Positions 1 to 9,018 of a DNA stretch of 64,000 bases are shown in pieces. The notes beneath the pieces were generated by a model, which did no database searches, was not told the DNA's origin, and worked only from the letters and a program-made list of their open reading frames with translations. The DNA comes from Anabaena sp. FACHB-1237. GTDB taxonomy: Bacteria > Cyanobacteriota > Cyanobacteriia > Cyanobacteriales > Nostocaceae. Every line of letters begins with the position of its first letter. The stretch's first letter is position 1. A program made the position numbers and the translations under genes. The DNA lies in the NCBI RefSeq assembly GCF_014696225.1, contig NZ_JACJPV010000009.1, forward strand, positions 86,667-150,666. Reading direction: 5' to 3'.

Positions 1-234
1 ATTATCCCGTTGGGGATGACGGCAAATTTCACATACTGGTTCAGAGGACAGATGAAAGCACACTTGACATAAACCCACTTGTTGTTTTGCTTCTATTAAA
101 GCCTGGGCTAATGCTTCCACTTCTGATTCTGGACGCTTTAAAATATATAAAGCTAACCTTTGGGCGGTTTTGGGACCTACTCCTGGTAAACGTTGCAATT
201 GTTCTATTAATCTAGCTAGAGGACGTGCGTACAG
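1..234 (-). CDS. recR: Recombination protein RecR, N-terminal part (cut by window edge)
   Basis: RecR acts with RecO/RecF in loading RecA at gaps during recombinational repair. The visible 78 residues show the helix-hairpin-helix region ([15 protein letters not shown]) and the start of the C4 zinc finger (LCQVC, then VCEIC), which match RecR closely. The gene runs off the left edge, so the TOPRIM domain is not visible. The start is uncertain: the frame has no ATG, GTG or TTG between the upstream in-frame stop and the conserved [12 protein letters not shown] segment. I placed it at a CTG (232-234), 11 bases after an AGGAG. An ACG three bases earlier is the alternative. Identity is secure; the start is not. 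Confidence 0.93.
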   Translation of the reverse strand, partial: MYARPLARLIEQLQRLPGVGPKTAQRLALYILKRPESEVEALAQALIEAKQQVGLCQVCFHLSSEPVCEICRHPQRDN

Positions 235-661
235 CGTAGTTTTATCTCCTGATATTGTGATTAGTTTATGATTAAATTATGCCATATCAATTTCAATATA
301 CGAAAAACTAGAGAATGCCCAGGTCTACCTATTCTATCCTCAGTGCTAAATATAATATAATATACAAAATATACGTAATTAACCTAATGTATCAGCTACG
401 CTGGCTACACAGTAAGCCATTGGTTATGTACTTTATGTTGCTAGTTTTTAACCTATACACATCTATGGTTTTTGTTTCCACTAGTACAGCTTGGCATCAA
501 TAAAGCAACCCTTCTAAATCCTCCAAAAGTCTATACTGTCTTCGTTTTGACTTTTGAAGGCATGACTTTTGACTTCCGCCCTGCGGTACTAGGTACTTGT
601 CTATAATATCTAAAATTATCTAAAATAATTATGGCAGAATACACCTTTGAGAGGATCAAAA
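235..661. other. Intergenic region between recR and the 662 gene
   Basis: A divergent, AT-rich spacer that must hold promoters for recR (minus) and for the gene at 662 (plus). A short open frame at 315-503 has no ribosome binding site or recognisable protein character and I do not call it. No tRNA or clear repeat was seen. Confidence 0.4.
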
Positions 662-973
662 ATGCTATATCATTTAGACTTTCTTGTCGAATACCCTGAT
701 AATATGAACCAGCAAGAACTATTTACTATTTGGAGTGAAGAAGCTGATACTGCAATAGCAGCTAAACAAGCGGGAATTGTAGTAGACTTATGGAAATGTA
801 TTGGTACTCGTCGGGTAATAGTTATTGTTGATGTTCCTACCCCTGATACTCTTGATCAAATTCTTCTGGATTTACCAATTATGAAGAAAAATGGCCAAAA
901 TGTTCATGTAGAAGTCACTCCTTTAAGAAAATACGAAGATTTTGCTGCTGACGTTAAAGCTAGACTAAATTAA
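662..973 (+). CDS. Muconolactone Delta-isomerase-like small protein
   Basis: A 103-residue protein beginning MLYHLDFLVEYPDNM, with the conserved pattern of the muconolactone isomerase family (EEADTAIAAKQAG, DLWKCIGTRR, PIMKKNGQNVHVEVTPL). These are small ferredoxin-like-fold dimeric barrels. True muconolactone isomerases act in beta-ketoadipate aromatic degradation, but cyanobacteria generally lack that pathway, so the substrate here is unknown. I chose ATG 662 because GAGAGG lies about 7 bases upstream; the frame could also open at a TTG at 647. It is followed by a strong intrinsic terminator at 997-1050, so it is probably a single-gene transcript. Confidence 0.8.
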   Translation: MLYHLDFLVEYPDNMNQQELFTIWSEEADTAIAAKQAGIVVDLWKCIGTRRVIVIVDVPTPDTLDQILLDLPIMKKNGQNVHVEVTPLRKYEDFAADVKARLN

Positions 974-996
974 GAATAAGAACTTATTACTTTTAT

Positions 997-1050
997 CCAA
1001 GATTCTCAACCTTTTTTAAGTCTTTTAAATATGGAGAATCTTGGTTTTTT
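997..1050 (+). terminator. Intrinsic terminator of the isomerase-like gene
   Basis: CCAAGATTCTC (997-1007) pairs perfectly with GAGAATCTTGG (1034-1044) and is followed at once by six T. The 26-base loop is long, but the 11-bp stem plus T run is convincing. It begins 23 bases after the stop codon. Confidence 0.75.
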
Positions 1051-1399
1051 ATACTTTAAATATGTGAATAATATGAAAAATTACTACTTTAGATATATAT
1101 TCATATTTTAGCAACTAAAACTCCTGACAGAGATAAGCAACTTTTGATTTTGTTAAATATATAATTAATTGGTAACTAAATTATCAGAAGGAAGAGTTTA
1201 TAAGTATATAGTCTCTAAATATAGTTTCTAATTTGATGATCAGTTGTCACAATTCAAGTGAATCTTAGGTTTCAAATCACGGACATTGAATTACCAGCAG
1301 ATATCTAATACTTAGACTTTACCAACATCCTGTTAGGGATGAAAACCTGCTTCTGTCGCTGATTAGATTGATAACCATTATATAAGTAAGGAAAATAAT
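1051..1399. other. AT-rich intergenic region
   Basis: No gene seen. At 1327-1347 there is a short dyad ATCCtgttAGGGAT followed by GAAAAC, which looks like the 3' end of cyanobacterial CRISPR repeats, but it occurs once with no spacer-repeat series. An AAGGA about 8 bases before 1400 is the ribosome binding site of the next gene. Confidence 0.35.
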
Positions 1400-1819
1400 A
1401 TGTATAGATTGCAGGTATGCAAAAACATCTTGATATTGCAAAATAGCACAAAAAACATTAATGTCAGCAATGAAGAACATGATCAACAAAATTATCAACA
1501 AGAAGAAGTGGGAAATTATGATATTAATCTACCAGAATTGACATTATATTTAAGTCCTTTAGGTGTAGTTATTCTCTGGACTATTGTATTAATAATTTTG
1601 CAAAGATTCCGGAATAATCATGACAATAAAAACTGTGTTAAAAATGATATTTACCATAAATTACCATGCAAAAAATGTCTGTTTTTCACAAATAATCATT
1701 ATTTAAAATGTGCTGTTAATCCTAAAATTGTCTTAACAGAAGAAGCTATAAATTGTTGTGAGTTTGCGCCCAAAAAGGAGAAATTTACTGATAAAATTCG
1801 CCAGAGTTTGTGGAAATAG
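1400..1819 (+). CDS. Conserved hypothetical membrane protein with C-terminal Cys cluster
   Basis: 139 residues. A polar N-terminus (about 1-45) is followed by one hydrophobic segment near residues 48-68 (LTLYLSPLGVVILWTIVLII). A C-terminal soluble tail carries CKKC, YLKCAVNP and NCCEFAPK, a spacing that could bind a metal or an iron-sulfur centre, though no family is recognised. The layout resembles small cyanobacterial single-pass proteins with a CxxC...C...CC tail. The start has AAGGA upstream. The gene lies about 100 bases before the M41-like peptidase on the same strand and may be cotranscribed with it. Function is unknown. Confidence 0.6.
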   Translation: MYRLQVCKNILILQNSTKNINVSNEEHDQQNYQQEEVGNYDINLPELTLYLSPLGVVILWTIVLIILQRFRNNHDNKNCVKNDIYHKLPCKKCLFFTNNHYLKCAVNPKIVLTEEAINCCEFAPKKEKFTDKIRQSLWK

Positions 1820-1876
1820 TTATAAGTGACATTAGTTTATGTTATAATTTGGCGATCGCCATACTATCCAGGAACT

Positions 1877-1909
1877 AGATACCGGACTTTTTTCAAAAAT
1901 CAGGTATCT
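1877..1909. repeat. Dispersed hairpin, imperfect (AGATACC...GGTATCT)
   Basis: Imperfect inverted repeat AGATACC (1877-1883) / GGTATCT (1903-1909), with partial pairing inside. It belongs to the same sequence family as the perfect 16-bp palindrome at 20593-20625 and the hairpin near 41771. It sits in the leader of the 1922 gene. Confidence 0.6.
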
Positions 1910-1921
1910 GAATATACAAAT

Positions 1922-2605
1922 ATGAACCAAACTGCTATCAATGTCATCGCTATTTCTATTTTTTTAATGACAATTTCCACGTTATTAGGACCATTAATAC
2001 ATCTTTCTCCTACGATTCCAGCTTTAGCAACTGTGACATTTTTAGGAATAGCAACTTTAGATAGTTTTAGCTTTCAAGGTAAGGGAGGAACAATAATTTT
2101 AGATTGGTTATCTAGGTTTTCTCCTAACTATCAAGAACGCATTATACATCACGAAGCTGGCCATTTTCTAGTCGCTCATTTGTTAGGATTTACTATTAGT
2201 GATTATACGTTAACTGCTTGGGATGCTTGGAAAAAAGGGCAACCAGGGCAGGGTGGTGTTATTTTAGTAGATCAAGAAATAGAAAAACAAATCCAAACTG
2301 GTAAAATTTCTGCTCACGTTGTAGATTGTTATTGTACTATTTGGATGGCTGGTATTGCTGCGGAAATTTTAGTTTTTAACTCTGCAGAAGGTGGAAATGA
2401 TGATCAAACTAAATTAAGGGAAATTCTCCAAGTTTTAGGATTTTCAGAAACATCTTATCAGCAAAAACAACGTTTTCATTTTCTCCAAGCTAAAAATCTC
2501 ATCCAGGCAAATTGGTTGAGTTATCAAGATTTAGTGATAGCTATGAAACAAGGTGCTACGGTATCAGAATGTTTGCAAACTATCTTGAGTAAGAGGATTT
2601 TTTAA
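1922..2605 (+). CDS. M41-like membrane zinc peptidase lacking an AAA domain
   Basis: 227 residues. Two hydrophobic stretches (about 5-25 and 28-48) precede a HEAGH zinc-binding site at residues 77-81 (IIHHEAGHFLVAHLLG). GIAAEILVFNSAEGGNDD follows, matching the AGxxAE...GG segment of FtsH (M41) peptidases; its Asp residues could supply the third zinc ligand. The ATPase half of FtsH is absent. Similar AAA-less FtsH-type peptidases are known as conserved proteins in cyanobacteria and plastids, usually annotated as ATP-dependent Zn protease. I start at ATG 1922 rather than the frame opening at 1826, because the upstream part (with a HIP1-like site and a repeat hairpin) does not look coding. Substrate unknown. 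Confidence 0.78.
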   Translation: MNQTAINVIAISIFLMTISTLLGPLIHLSPTIPALATVTFLGIATLDSFSFQGKGGTIILDWLSRFSPNYQERIIHHEAGHFLVAHLLGFTISDYTLTAWDAWKKGQPGQGGVILVDQEIEKQIQTGKISAHVVDCYCTIWMAGIAAEILVFNSAEGGNDDQTKLREILQVLGFSETSYQQKQRFHFLQAKNLIQANWLSYQDLVIAMKQGATVSECLQTILSKRIF

Positions 2606-2638
2606 AAGTTTTTAATCTATGAATAAACCTCTTTGGTA

Positions 2639-2667
2639 AACCTCTCCCGTGTTGGGGAGAGGTTTTT
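2639..2667 (+). terminator. Intrinsic terminator, also a dispersed repeat
   Basis: AACCTCTCCC (2639-2648) pairs with GGGGAGAGGTT (2654-2664), followed by a T run. The CCTCTCCC...GGGGAGAGG core recurs at 61690-61800. It lies 34 bases after the peptidase stop codon. Confidence 0.7.
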
Positions 2668-2984
2668 AAACTCCGATTCCAGCTAAAAAAAGTTTTTCCG
2701 CTTCCCTCTCTTCTTAGGAGAGAGTTAGGTTTTTTTATAAATGGTAAGTGCTATATAAAACCTAGATAAAGATAGACATTATTTTTTAATAAATATACAA
2801 AGTGCATCAAAATGAATAAATTATGTGAATACACGGATTGTTTATATCTAACGCGCTCTAGTAATGTCCCAGTTGCTTCACTCATCTGCAATACTAGAAA
2901 GGAGATGATTTGATGATTTTGCAAATTTCCGGCTAAAGCAGTGGGAAAATAGCAATAGATACTATTATTTTTTTGTAAACTCTC
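2668..2984. other. Leader region of alaS
   Basis: Holds a second weaker CTCTC/GAGAG hairpin near 2705-2727 and the alaS promoter region. Two tiny overlapping open frames (2812-2913, 33 residues; 2913-2936, 7 residues) precede alaS, the second after a perfect AAAGGAG. They are discussed as a finding and not called as genes. Confidence 0.35.
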
Positions 2985-5627
2985 ATGTCTTCCAATCTCA
3001 AATACCTAAGCGGTAACGATATCCGTCAAATTTTTCTCGACTTTTACTCACAACGACAACATCAAATTCTTCCCAGTGCTTCCTTAGTTCCTGAAGATCC
3101 CACAGTATTATTAACCATTGCGGGAATGTTACCATTTAAACCCATATTTTTAGGACAACGGACACCAGAGTATAAACGTGCTACAACTTCGCAGAAATGT
3201 ATTAGAACAAACGATATTGAGAATGTAGGACGTACTAAGAGACATCATACATTTTTTGAGATGTTGGGTAACTTTAGCTTTGGTGATTATTTCAAAGAAC
3301 AGGCGATCGCTTGGGGATGGGAACTATCTACGAAAGTATTCGGTTTTTCTCCGCAAAATCTCGTTGTTAGCGTCTTTGAAGAAGATGATGAGGCTTACAC
3401 AATTTGGCGCGATAAAATCGGTGTCAGCGAAAAACGCATCAAACGCATGGGGGAAGATGATAACTTCTGGGTTTCTGGTCCCACTGGTCCTTGTGGTCCT
3501 TGTTCAGAAATTTATTATGACTTTCATCCAGAACAAGGCGAAGATCATATAGATTTAGAAGATGATAACCGGTTTATTGAGTTTTATAACTTAGTATTTA
3601 TGCAATATAATCGGGATGCGTCAGGAAATTTAACCCCATTACAAAATAAGAACATTGACACAGGAATGGGTTTAGAAAGAATGGCACAAATTCTACAAAA
3701 TAAACCTAACAATTATGAAACAGATTTGATTTTTCCCATCATAGAAACTGCGGCCAAAATTGCTAATATTAATTATCATGAAAGTGATGAAAATACCAAA
3801 GTTTCCTTAAAAGTAATTGGTGATCATGTACGTTCTGTAGTTCACATGATAGCGGATGAAATTCGCGCTTCTAATGTGGGTAGAGGTTACGTTTTACGGC
3901 GTTTAATTCGTCGGGTAGTTAGACATGGAAGACTAATAGGAATTAGCGGAGAATTTATCAACCAAGTTGCAGAAACTGCCATTTCTCTTTCTGAAAATGT
4001 TTATCCAAATTTACGTACTAGAGAAACAGTAATTAAAGCTGAATTACAAAGAGAAGAAAGTAACTTCTTAAAAACCTTAGATAGAGGTGAAAAACTATTA
4101 GCAGAAATCATGGCAAATGTCAAGGAAACAGGTGAAACTGTCATTAATGGAGAAAGTGCATTTACCTTATATGATACCTTTGGTTTTCCCTTAGAATTAA
4201 CTCAAGAAGTGGCCGAAGAAAATCATTTAACTGTGGATGTTGATGGTTTTAATGTGGAAATGCAAAAACAGGTAGAACGGGCAAAAGCAGCACACGAAAC
4301 TATTGATTTAACAGTCCAAGGTTCATTAGATAAATTAGCAGAACATATTCATTCTACCCAATTTATTGGTTATCATGAATTAGCAACCACAGCAAAGGTT
4401 GAAGTATTGTTAGTTAATGGTATTTCCCAAGAAACAGCAGAAGCAGGAACAGCAGTACAAATTGTCTTAGATAAAACGCCATTTTATGCTGAATCTGGAG
4501 GACAAATAGGAGATAAAGGATATATTGCGGGAGATGGGGTTTTAATCAGAATTGAAGATGTGAAAAAAGAATCTGATTTCTTTATTCATTTCGGATATGT
4601 GGAACGGGGTACAATTAGAATTGGTGACAATATTAACGCCCAAATTGATCGGGGTTGTCGTCGTCGTTCCCAAGCTAACCATTCCGCCACACATTTATTA
4701 CAAGCAGCATTGAAAAAAGTGGTTGATGAAGGAATTTCTCAAGCAGGTTCATTAGTTTCTTTTGAAAGATTGAGATTTGATTTTAACTGTCCTCGTGCAT
4801 TAACTATGGAAGAAGTTCAAGCGGTGGAAGATTTAGTAAATACTTGGATTTCGGAAGCGCATTCTGCCACAATTGAAGTGTTACCCATAGCGGAAGCAAA
4901 AGCTAAAGGTGCGGTGGCCATGTTTGGAGAAAAATATGGTGATGAAGTGCGCGTGATAGATTTTCCTGGTGTTTCTATGGAATTATGTGGGGGAACTCAT
5001 GTTAATAATACTGCGGAAATTGGCGTTTTCAAAATTATAGCTGAAGCGGGAGTTGCATCAGGAGTCAGAAGAATAGAAGCGGTATCTGGTGCGGCGGTTT
5101 TAGATTATTTGAATGTGCGTGATAAAGTAGTAAAAGATTTGAGCGATCGCTTTAAAGTTAAACCGGAAGAAATACCGGACAGAATTACCACATTACAAAC
5201 CGAACTTCGCAACAATGAAAAAACAATTGAAAGCCTAAAATCCCAGTTAGCAATAGTGAAATCTGACAGCTTATTACAGACTGTGGAAATGATAGGAGAA
5301 CATAGAATAATTGTGGCACAAATGGAAGATGTAGATGCAGAATCATTAAAAAATGCCGCAGAAAGATTACTGCAAAAAATTAGTAATGGTGCAGTGGTTT
5401 TAGGTTCAATTCCCGAAGCAGGAAAAGTGAGTATAGTTGCTGCTTTTAGTGCGGAAGTGAATCAGAAAGGTTTACAAGCTGGAAAATTTGTAGGTAATGT
5501 AGCGAAAATTTGTGGTGGAGGAGGTGGAGGAAGACCGAATTTAGCCCAAGCTGGGGGTAGAGATGCAAGTAAGTTACCGGAGGCTTTGGAGACTGCGAAA
5601 AATGATTTATTAGCAGCGTTGAAATAG
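2985..5627 (+). CDS. alaS: Alanyl-tRNA synthetase
   Basis: Charges tRNA-Ala with alanine in the cytoplasm. Full-length (880 residues, the usual bacterial size). The class II catalytic core opens with the region [13 protein letters not shown] and contains [17 protein letters not shown] and [15 protein letters not shown]. The editing domain has the zinc ligands HSATHLL and MELCGGTH. The C-terminal C-Ala part ends in [15 protein letters not shown]. The start at ATG 2985 gives the expected N-terminus. It appears monocistronic, with a hairpin terminator right after the stop codon. HIP1 sites lie inside the gene, consistent with long residence in this genome. Confidence 0.98.
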   Translation: MSSNLKYLSGNDIRQIFLDFYSQRQHQILPSASLVPEDPTVLLTIAGMLPFKPIFLGQRTPEYKRATTSQKCIRTNDIENVGRTKRHHTFFEMLGNFSFGDYFKEQAIAWGWELSTKVFGFSPQNLVVSVFEEDDEAYTIWRDKIGVSEKRIKRMGEDDNFWVSGPTGPCGPCSEIYYDFHPEQGEDHIDLEDDNRFIEFYNLVFMQYNRDASGNLTPLQNKNIDTGMGLERMAQILQNKPNNYETDLIFPIIETAAKIANINYHESDENTKVSLKVIGDHVRSVVHMIADEIRASNVGRGYVLRRLIRRVVRHGRLIGISGEFINQVAETAISLSENVYPNLRTRETVIKAELQREESNFLKTLDRGEKLLAEIMANVKETGETVINGESAFTLYDTFGFPLELTQEVAEENHLTVDVDGFNVEMQKQVERAKAAHETIDLTVQGSLDKLAEHIHSTQFIGYHELATTAKVEVLLVNGISQETAEAGTAVQIVLDKTPFYAESGGQIGDKGYIAGDGVLIRIEDVKKESDFFIHFGYVERGTIRIGDNINAQIDRGCRRRSQANHSATHLLQAALKKVVDEGISQAGSLVSFERLRFDFNCPRALTMEEVQAVEDLVNTWISEAHSATIEVLPIAEAKAKGAVAMFGEKYGDEVRVIDFPGVSMELCGGTHVNNTAEIGVFKIIAEAGVASGVRRIEAVSGAAVLDYLNVRDKVVKDLSDRFKVKPEEIPDRITTLQTELRNNEKTIESLKSQLAIVKSDSLLQTVEMIGEHRIIVAQMEDVDAESLKNAAERLLQKISNGAVVLGSIPEAGKVSIVAAFSAEVNQKGLQAGKFVGNVAKICGGGGGGRPNLAQAGGRDASKLPEALETAKNDLLAALK

Positions 5628-5634
5628 GATTTAG

Positions 5635-5670
5635 ATCCCCGATTTTTTAACAGAAGTCGGGGATTTATTT
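5635..5670 (+). terminator. Terminator of alaS (ATCCCCGA hairpin)
   Basis: ATCCCCGA (5635-5642) pairs with TCGGGGAT (5657-5664), followed by TTATTT. This sequence family (ATCCCCGACTTCT...AGAAGTCGGGGAT) recurs at 60817-60878 and, degenerate, near 7811 and 51793. Confidence 0.65.
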
Positions 5671-5818
5671 AATTACTACTGTAGAATGTGACATAAAAGG
5701 TACATGATGAAAAAATATAATCAGCATTGGGTTCCTAGATCAATTCTACGGAACTTCACACGGTATCTGATATAATAAATTTAGTCATTATTTCTCTGTT
5801 ATCTTCATTTAACAAACC

Positions 5819-6979
5819 ATGCTAAAAAGTGTAAAAATAGAGAACTTTCGAGGTTTCAAATCCTTTGAAATTCAGCAATTAGGCAGAATTAACTTACTAG
5901 TTGGTGAAAATAATAGCGGTAAAACTTCCATACTAGAAGCTATTCAACTTTTATGTTCACGAACTAATCTTGAACCTCTCGGCGAAATAATGATTAACCG
6001 AGGTGAGTATTTTTGGAGTGATGATCCAAGAGAAGAACGTGAACTTAATATTTCTCATTTATTTTATGATCATCAATTTAATATAGATAGTCAATTTTCT
6101 ATTTCAGGAATTAACGACAATATTAAAGAAGAGTTTTCTGTGAATATAGGAAACCGAAAGTTACATATTGATGCTGATTTAGAAGAACTAGATGATTTGG
6201 ATGAAGAAGTTAAAAGAGAACTGATTGAAGGATTATCCAGTAATCTAAAAAGCCTGAACTTCAGAGTAGTTTGGAATAGAGAAAATGAAGCTAAAGAAAT
6301 TGTAAATATGCCTTTATTAGATAATAATTGCTTATCTTTAAGATTTATTAAACGTTCTAGTCGAGACAAAAAAAATCAATTCTCTAGGACTATATTTGTC
6401 AATTCTTTTTCTTTAACTACCACAAGTATGAAAGAATTATTTGAAGAAGTTGTATTAACTCCTGAAGAAGAACTGGCAACAGAAGCTCTTAAAATTATTG
6501 ATCCAAAAATTGAACGTATTGCTCCAGCAAATGTTCAAAAAACTAGTCAGATGGCGAGATTACGCTCTGCTGCTGATTCACATACTGGTTTTTTTGTGCG
6601 TCTTAGTGATAAAAAACAGCGTGTACCTATTAGCAGTATGGGAGATGGTATTTGGCGAATTTTAGGACTCGCATTAGCAATAGTATCAGCTAAAGATGGT
6701 TATTTATTTGTAGATGAAATAGATACTGGACTTCATTTTACTACAATGTCTGGTATGTGGAAAATGATTTGGGATACAGCCAAAAGATTAAATGTCCAAG
6801 TTTTTGCAACTACACATAGTAATGATTGTTGGCAGAGTTTAGCTGACATTGCAAAAACAGAGAATGTAACTGATGATGGTATTAGGATTCACAGAATTGA
6901 GAAAGATCAAAAAAACAGTATTATCTTTGATGAATCTGAAATTGTCATTGCGGCGGAAGAAAATATTGAGGTGCGGTAG
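5819..6979 (+). CDS. ABC-type AAA ATPase of a putative two-gene defence cassette
   Basis: 386 residues, similar to the ATPase half of OLD-family and AAA_15/AAA_21 proteins. Visible are an N-terminal strand MLKSVKIENFRGFKSF, Walker A GENNSGKTS (residues 30-38), a signature-like SMGDGIWRILGLA, Walker B GYLFVDEIDTGLH and the H-loop VFATTHSNDCW. The middle is acidic and variable. It is followed after two bases by the TOPRIM gene at 6982, so the two are almost certainly cotranslated. ATPase plus separate TOPRIM protein is the architecture of PARIS (AriA/AriB) and AbiL-type abortive infection systems. Assignment to any one of them is inference. A TATAAT at 5771-5776 is a possible -10. I saw no HIP1 site in the two genes, which fits horizontal acquisition. 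Confidence 0.8.
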   Translation: MLKSVKIENFRGFKSFEIQQLGRINLLVGENNSGKTSILEAIQLLCSRTNLEPLGEIMINRGEYFWSDDPREERELNISHLFYDHQFNIDSQFSISGINDNIKEEFSVNIGNRKLHIDADLEELDDLDEEVKRELIEGLSSNLKSLNFRVVWNRENEAKEIVNMPLLDNNCLSLRFIKRSSRDKKNQFSRTIFVNSFSLTTTSMKELFEEVVLTPEEELATEALKIIDPKIERIAPANVQKTSQMARLRSAADSHTGFFVRLSDKKQRVPISSMGDGIWRILGLALAIVSAKDGYLFVDEIDTGLHFTTMSGMWKMIWDTAKRLNVQVFATTHSNDCWQSLADIAKTENVTDDGIRIHRIEKDQKNSIIFDESEIVIAAEENIEVR

Positions 6980-6981
6980 TA

Positions 6982-7662
6982 ATGGCAAATAATGATAAAT
7001 CTAAAGTTCTTATTGTTAATAAAAAACTAATTGTTGAAGGTGAACAAGATAAAAGAGTTATTCCAGAACTTATGGAAGCTAATGGAGTTCCTTGGCTACA
7101 AGGTAAAGAACCAGTCTATATTCAATCTTATGGAAGTGATGGATTTATTGATCATAAAAAAATATCTACAAGATTGAAAGAAAGCGGATTAACTCACTTA
7201 GGTTTAATAATAGATGCAGATGAAAATCCTCAAGATCGTTGGCAAAGTATCAGAAATGCTTGTTTAAAGGTAGAAATAATACAAAAAAGCATAGATAATT
7301 TTCCTGAAGAAATGCCAGAAACAGGACTAATTATTAATATGATTAATCAGCAAAAATTCGGTGTTTGGATGATGCCAGATAATCAAAATAGAGGAATGTT
7401 AGAAACATTTTTAGCTTACATGATTAAAGACGAAAGTGAACCTCTTTGGCAATATGCACAGGAAGTAGTAACAGAAGCAAAGATTAAAGGTGCAGAATTT
7501 ATAGATGAACATATTGATAAAGCCTATATTTATTCCTGGTTAGCTTGGCAAAAACCCCCAGGAAGACAATTACATAATGCTATTCAGGAGGAAATTCTAA
7601 ATCCACAACATCCTAAAGCACAAATATTTGTTAAATGGTTTAAGGATTTGTATGATTTGTAA
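6982..7662 (+). CDS. TOPRIM-domain protein (DUF3226-like), partner of the ATPase
   Basis: 226 residues. The TOPRIM signature is clear: the Glu strand LIVEGEQDKRVI (E19) and the DxD strand LGLIIDADENP (D78, D80). These residues bind metal in primases, topoisomerases and OLD nucleases. The overall pattern, with IINMINQQKFGVWMMPDN and a KWFKDLYDL tail, resembles the DUF3226 family. The start ATG lies two bases after the stop of the ATPase gene. By analogy with PARIS AriB and OLD proteins, it may be a nuclease or toxin held or triggered by the ATPase. That role is inference from context; the fold assignment is well supported. Confidence 0.78.
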   Translation: MANNDKSKVLIVNKKLIVEGEQDKRVIPELMEANGVPWLQGKEPVYIQSYGSDGFIDHKKISTRLKESGLTHLGLIIDADENPQDRWQSIRNACLKVEIIQKSIDNFPEEMPETGLIINMINQQKFGVWMMPDNQNRGMLETFLAYMIKDESEPLWQYAQEVVTEAKIKGAEFIDEHIDKAYIYSWLAWQKPPGRQLHNAIQEEILNPQHPKAQIFVKWFKDLYDL

Positions 7663-7679
7663 TCTCAAAATTTAATTGA

Positions 7680-7787
7680 TACAGCACATTCCATCTACAT
7701 AAAGTACACTATGAACACAGCAAGATGCCTGTGTTACAAGGGTTTTATCATTAACATCTGTACCTCATAATAACGGAAACTGCTGTA
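7680..7787. mobile_element. MITE-like element family II, copy 1 (TACAGCA...TGCTGTA)
   Basis: A 108-bp unit with ends TACAGCA / TGCTGTA. It is nearly identical (about 4 differences) and equal in length to the copy at 56178-56285. A nested palindrome AACACAG...CTGTGTT lies at the centre. Both copies are bounded by TA, as for Tc1/IS630-type miniature elements. No coding capacity. Confidence 0.7.
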
Positions 7788-7853
7788 TGAACCTGATAAC
7801 AAAATTAAATCCCCGACTTCTTCAATAAATCAGGAATCTCACTCTTATATAAC

Positions 7854-8816
7854 TCACACCAAACCACGTAAAAATGAAAATAACCAACCGGGAATAATTA
7901 CATCAGGAATTAACCAACTATATTTTCTTAAAAAAGGTATTGCCATAGTGAAAATAAACCGTAAAGAACGCAATGAAACTGGACAATTACCATTTTCATC
8001 TACTATGTGATATTTCTTAGCAACTTCTGCTACAACTTGTATTTTACCTGTATATTTGATAATATCAGGATCAGATGCTAATGCAGCGATCGCTCTCCCA
8101 GTAAATAACGGTGTTTCCCAATTATAACCATCACCAAATAATGAGGAATTACCATTTTCTAAACTCTGTTCCTGGGCAAAATTTGTAATATGTTCTGTAC
8201 CTACAATACCAGGATAAATAGCTAAAGAACTGACACCATAAGGTTTTAATTCTATGGCCATATCTGCTGCTAATCTGTCACAAGCACTTTTTCCCACACC
8301 ATAAGGTACATTAAAAATATAGGACATTCCACCCCAGGAAGAAATAGTAAAAATTATCCCCTCTTGGCGTTTTGTCATCATTCTTGCGGCATAAACACTA
8401 GCTACATAATGACTTCTTAAACCCACATTATTAGCAGCATCCCAAAAATTAGGTTCACATTCCCAAAATCGTTTACCAAATTCATTTCTTAACCTTTGCA
8501 CTCCACCATAGACATTATTAACTAAAATATCTAATTGACCATTTTGTTCTCTCTCAATACGTGCAAAAAGTTCTTTTATTTCCTCATCATTACTATGATC
8601 AACCTGTACAGAAATACAAACTCCACCCGCTTCTATAATTGCCGTTTCAGTTTCTTGTAAACTACCACCAATAGCATCATTATTATTAGCTACTAAAGTC
8701 CGTCCTGTAATATATACCGTAGCCCCAGCTTCTCCCAAAGCTATGGCAATTCCTTTACCAATTCCTCTAGTAGCACCTGTGACTAAGGCAATTTTTCCCA
8801 CAAGATTTTTGTTCAT
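7854..8816 (-). CDS. Short-chain dehydrogenase/reductase (DHRS1-like)
   Basis: 320 residues. The Rossmann motif TGATRGIGKGIA begins near residue 14, LVNNVYGG is the NNAG equivalent, and the catalytic pair is S...YGVGKSACDRLA. The variant NNVYGG and the C-terminal extension (hydrophobic FLRKYSWLIPDVIIPGW) are typical of the DHRS1-type subgroup. It is an NAD(P)-dependent oxidoreductase with unknown substrate. It starts at ATG 8816 and is separated by about 200 bases from the downstream-reading epimerase gene. A partial ATCCCCGACTTCTT repeat lies after the stop. Confidence 0.88.
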   Translation of the reverse strand: MNKNLVGKIALVTGATRGIGKGIAIALGEAGATVYITGRTLVANNNDAIGGSLQETETAIIEAGGVCISVQVDHSNDEEIKELFARIEREQNGQLDILVNNVYGGVQRLRNEFGKRFWECEPNFWDAANNVGLRSHYVASVYAARMMTKRQEGIIFTISSWGGMSYIFNVPYGVGKSACDRLAADMAIELKPYGVSSLAIYPGIVGTEHITNFAQEQSLENGNSSLFGDGYNWETPLFTGRAIAALASDPDIIKYTGKIQVVAEVAKKYHIVDENGNCPVSLRSLRFIFTMAIPFLRKYSWLIPDVIIPGWLFSFLRGLV

Positions 8817-9018
8817 TTTATGATAATAAATTTTGTATTTATCAGATAGAATTATAACATTAACTTACCCCTTTGTCAACAACCATGAAATCAAATCTTA
8901 ATCACATCAGAGTAATAATTAAAAATATAATATTAGCAGAAGCATCAATTATAGGAATCAATATTCCTACAACTTAAAAATCGCCTGCTTCCACTACTTT
9001 ATGTACATAATTAAAGAT

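Noticed and set aside
315..503. 62-residue open frame on plus
   Set aside because: No ribosome binding site and no recognisable protein pattern, in AT-rich spacer.
1327..1347. Sequence resembling the 3' end of a cyanobacterial CRISPR repeat (GTTAGGGATGAAAAC)
   Set aside because: Single occurrence, no second repeat or spacer-length spacing, no cas genes in the window.
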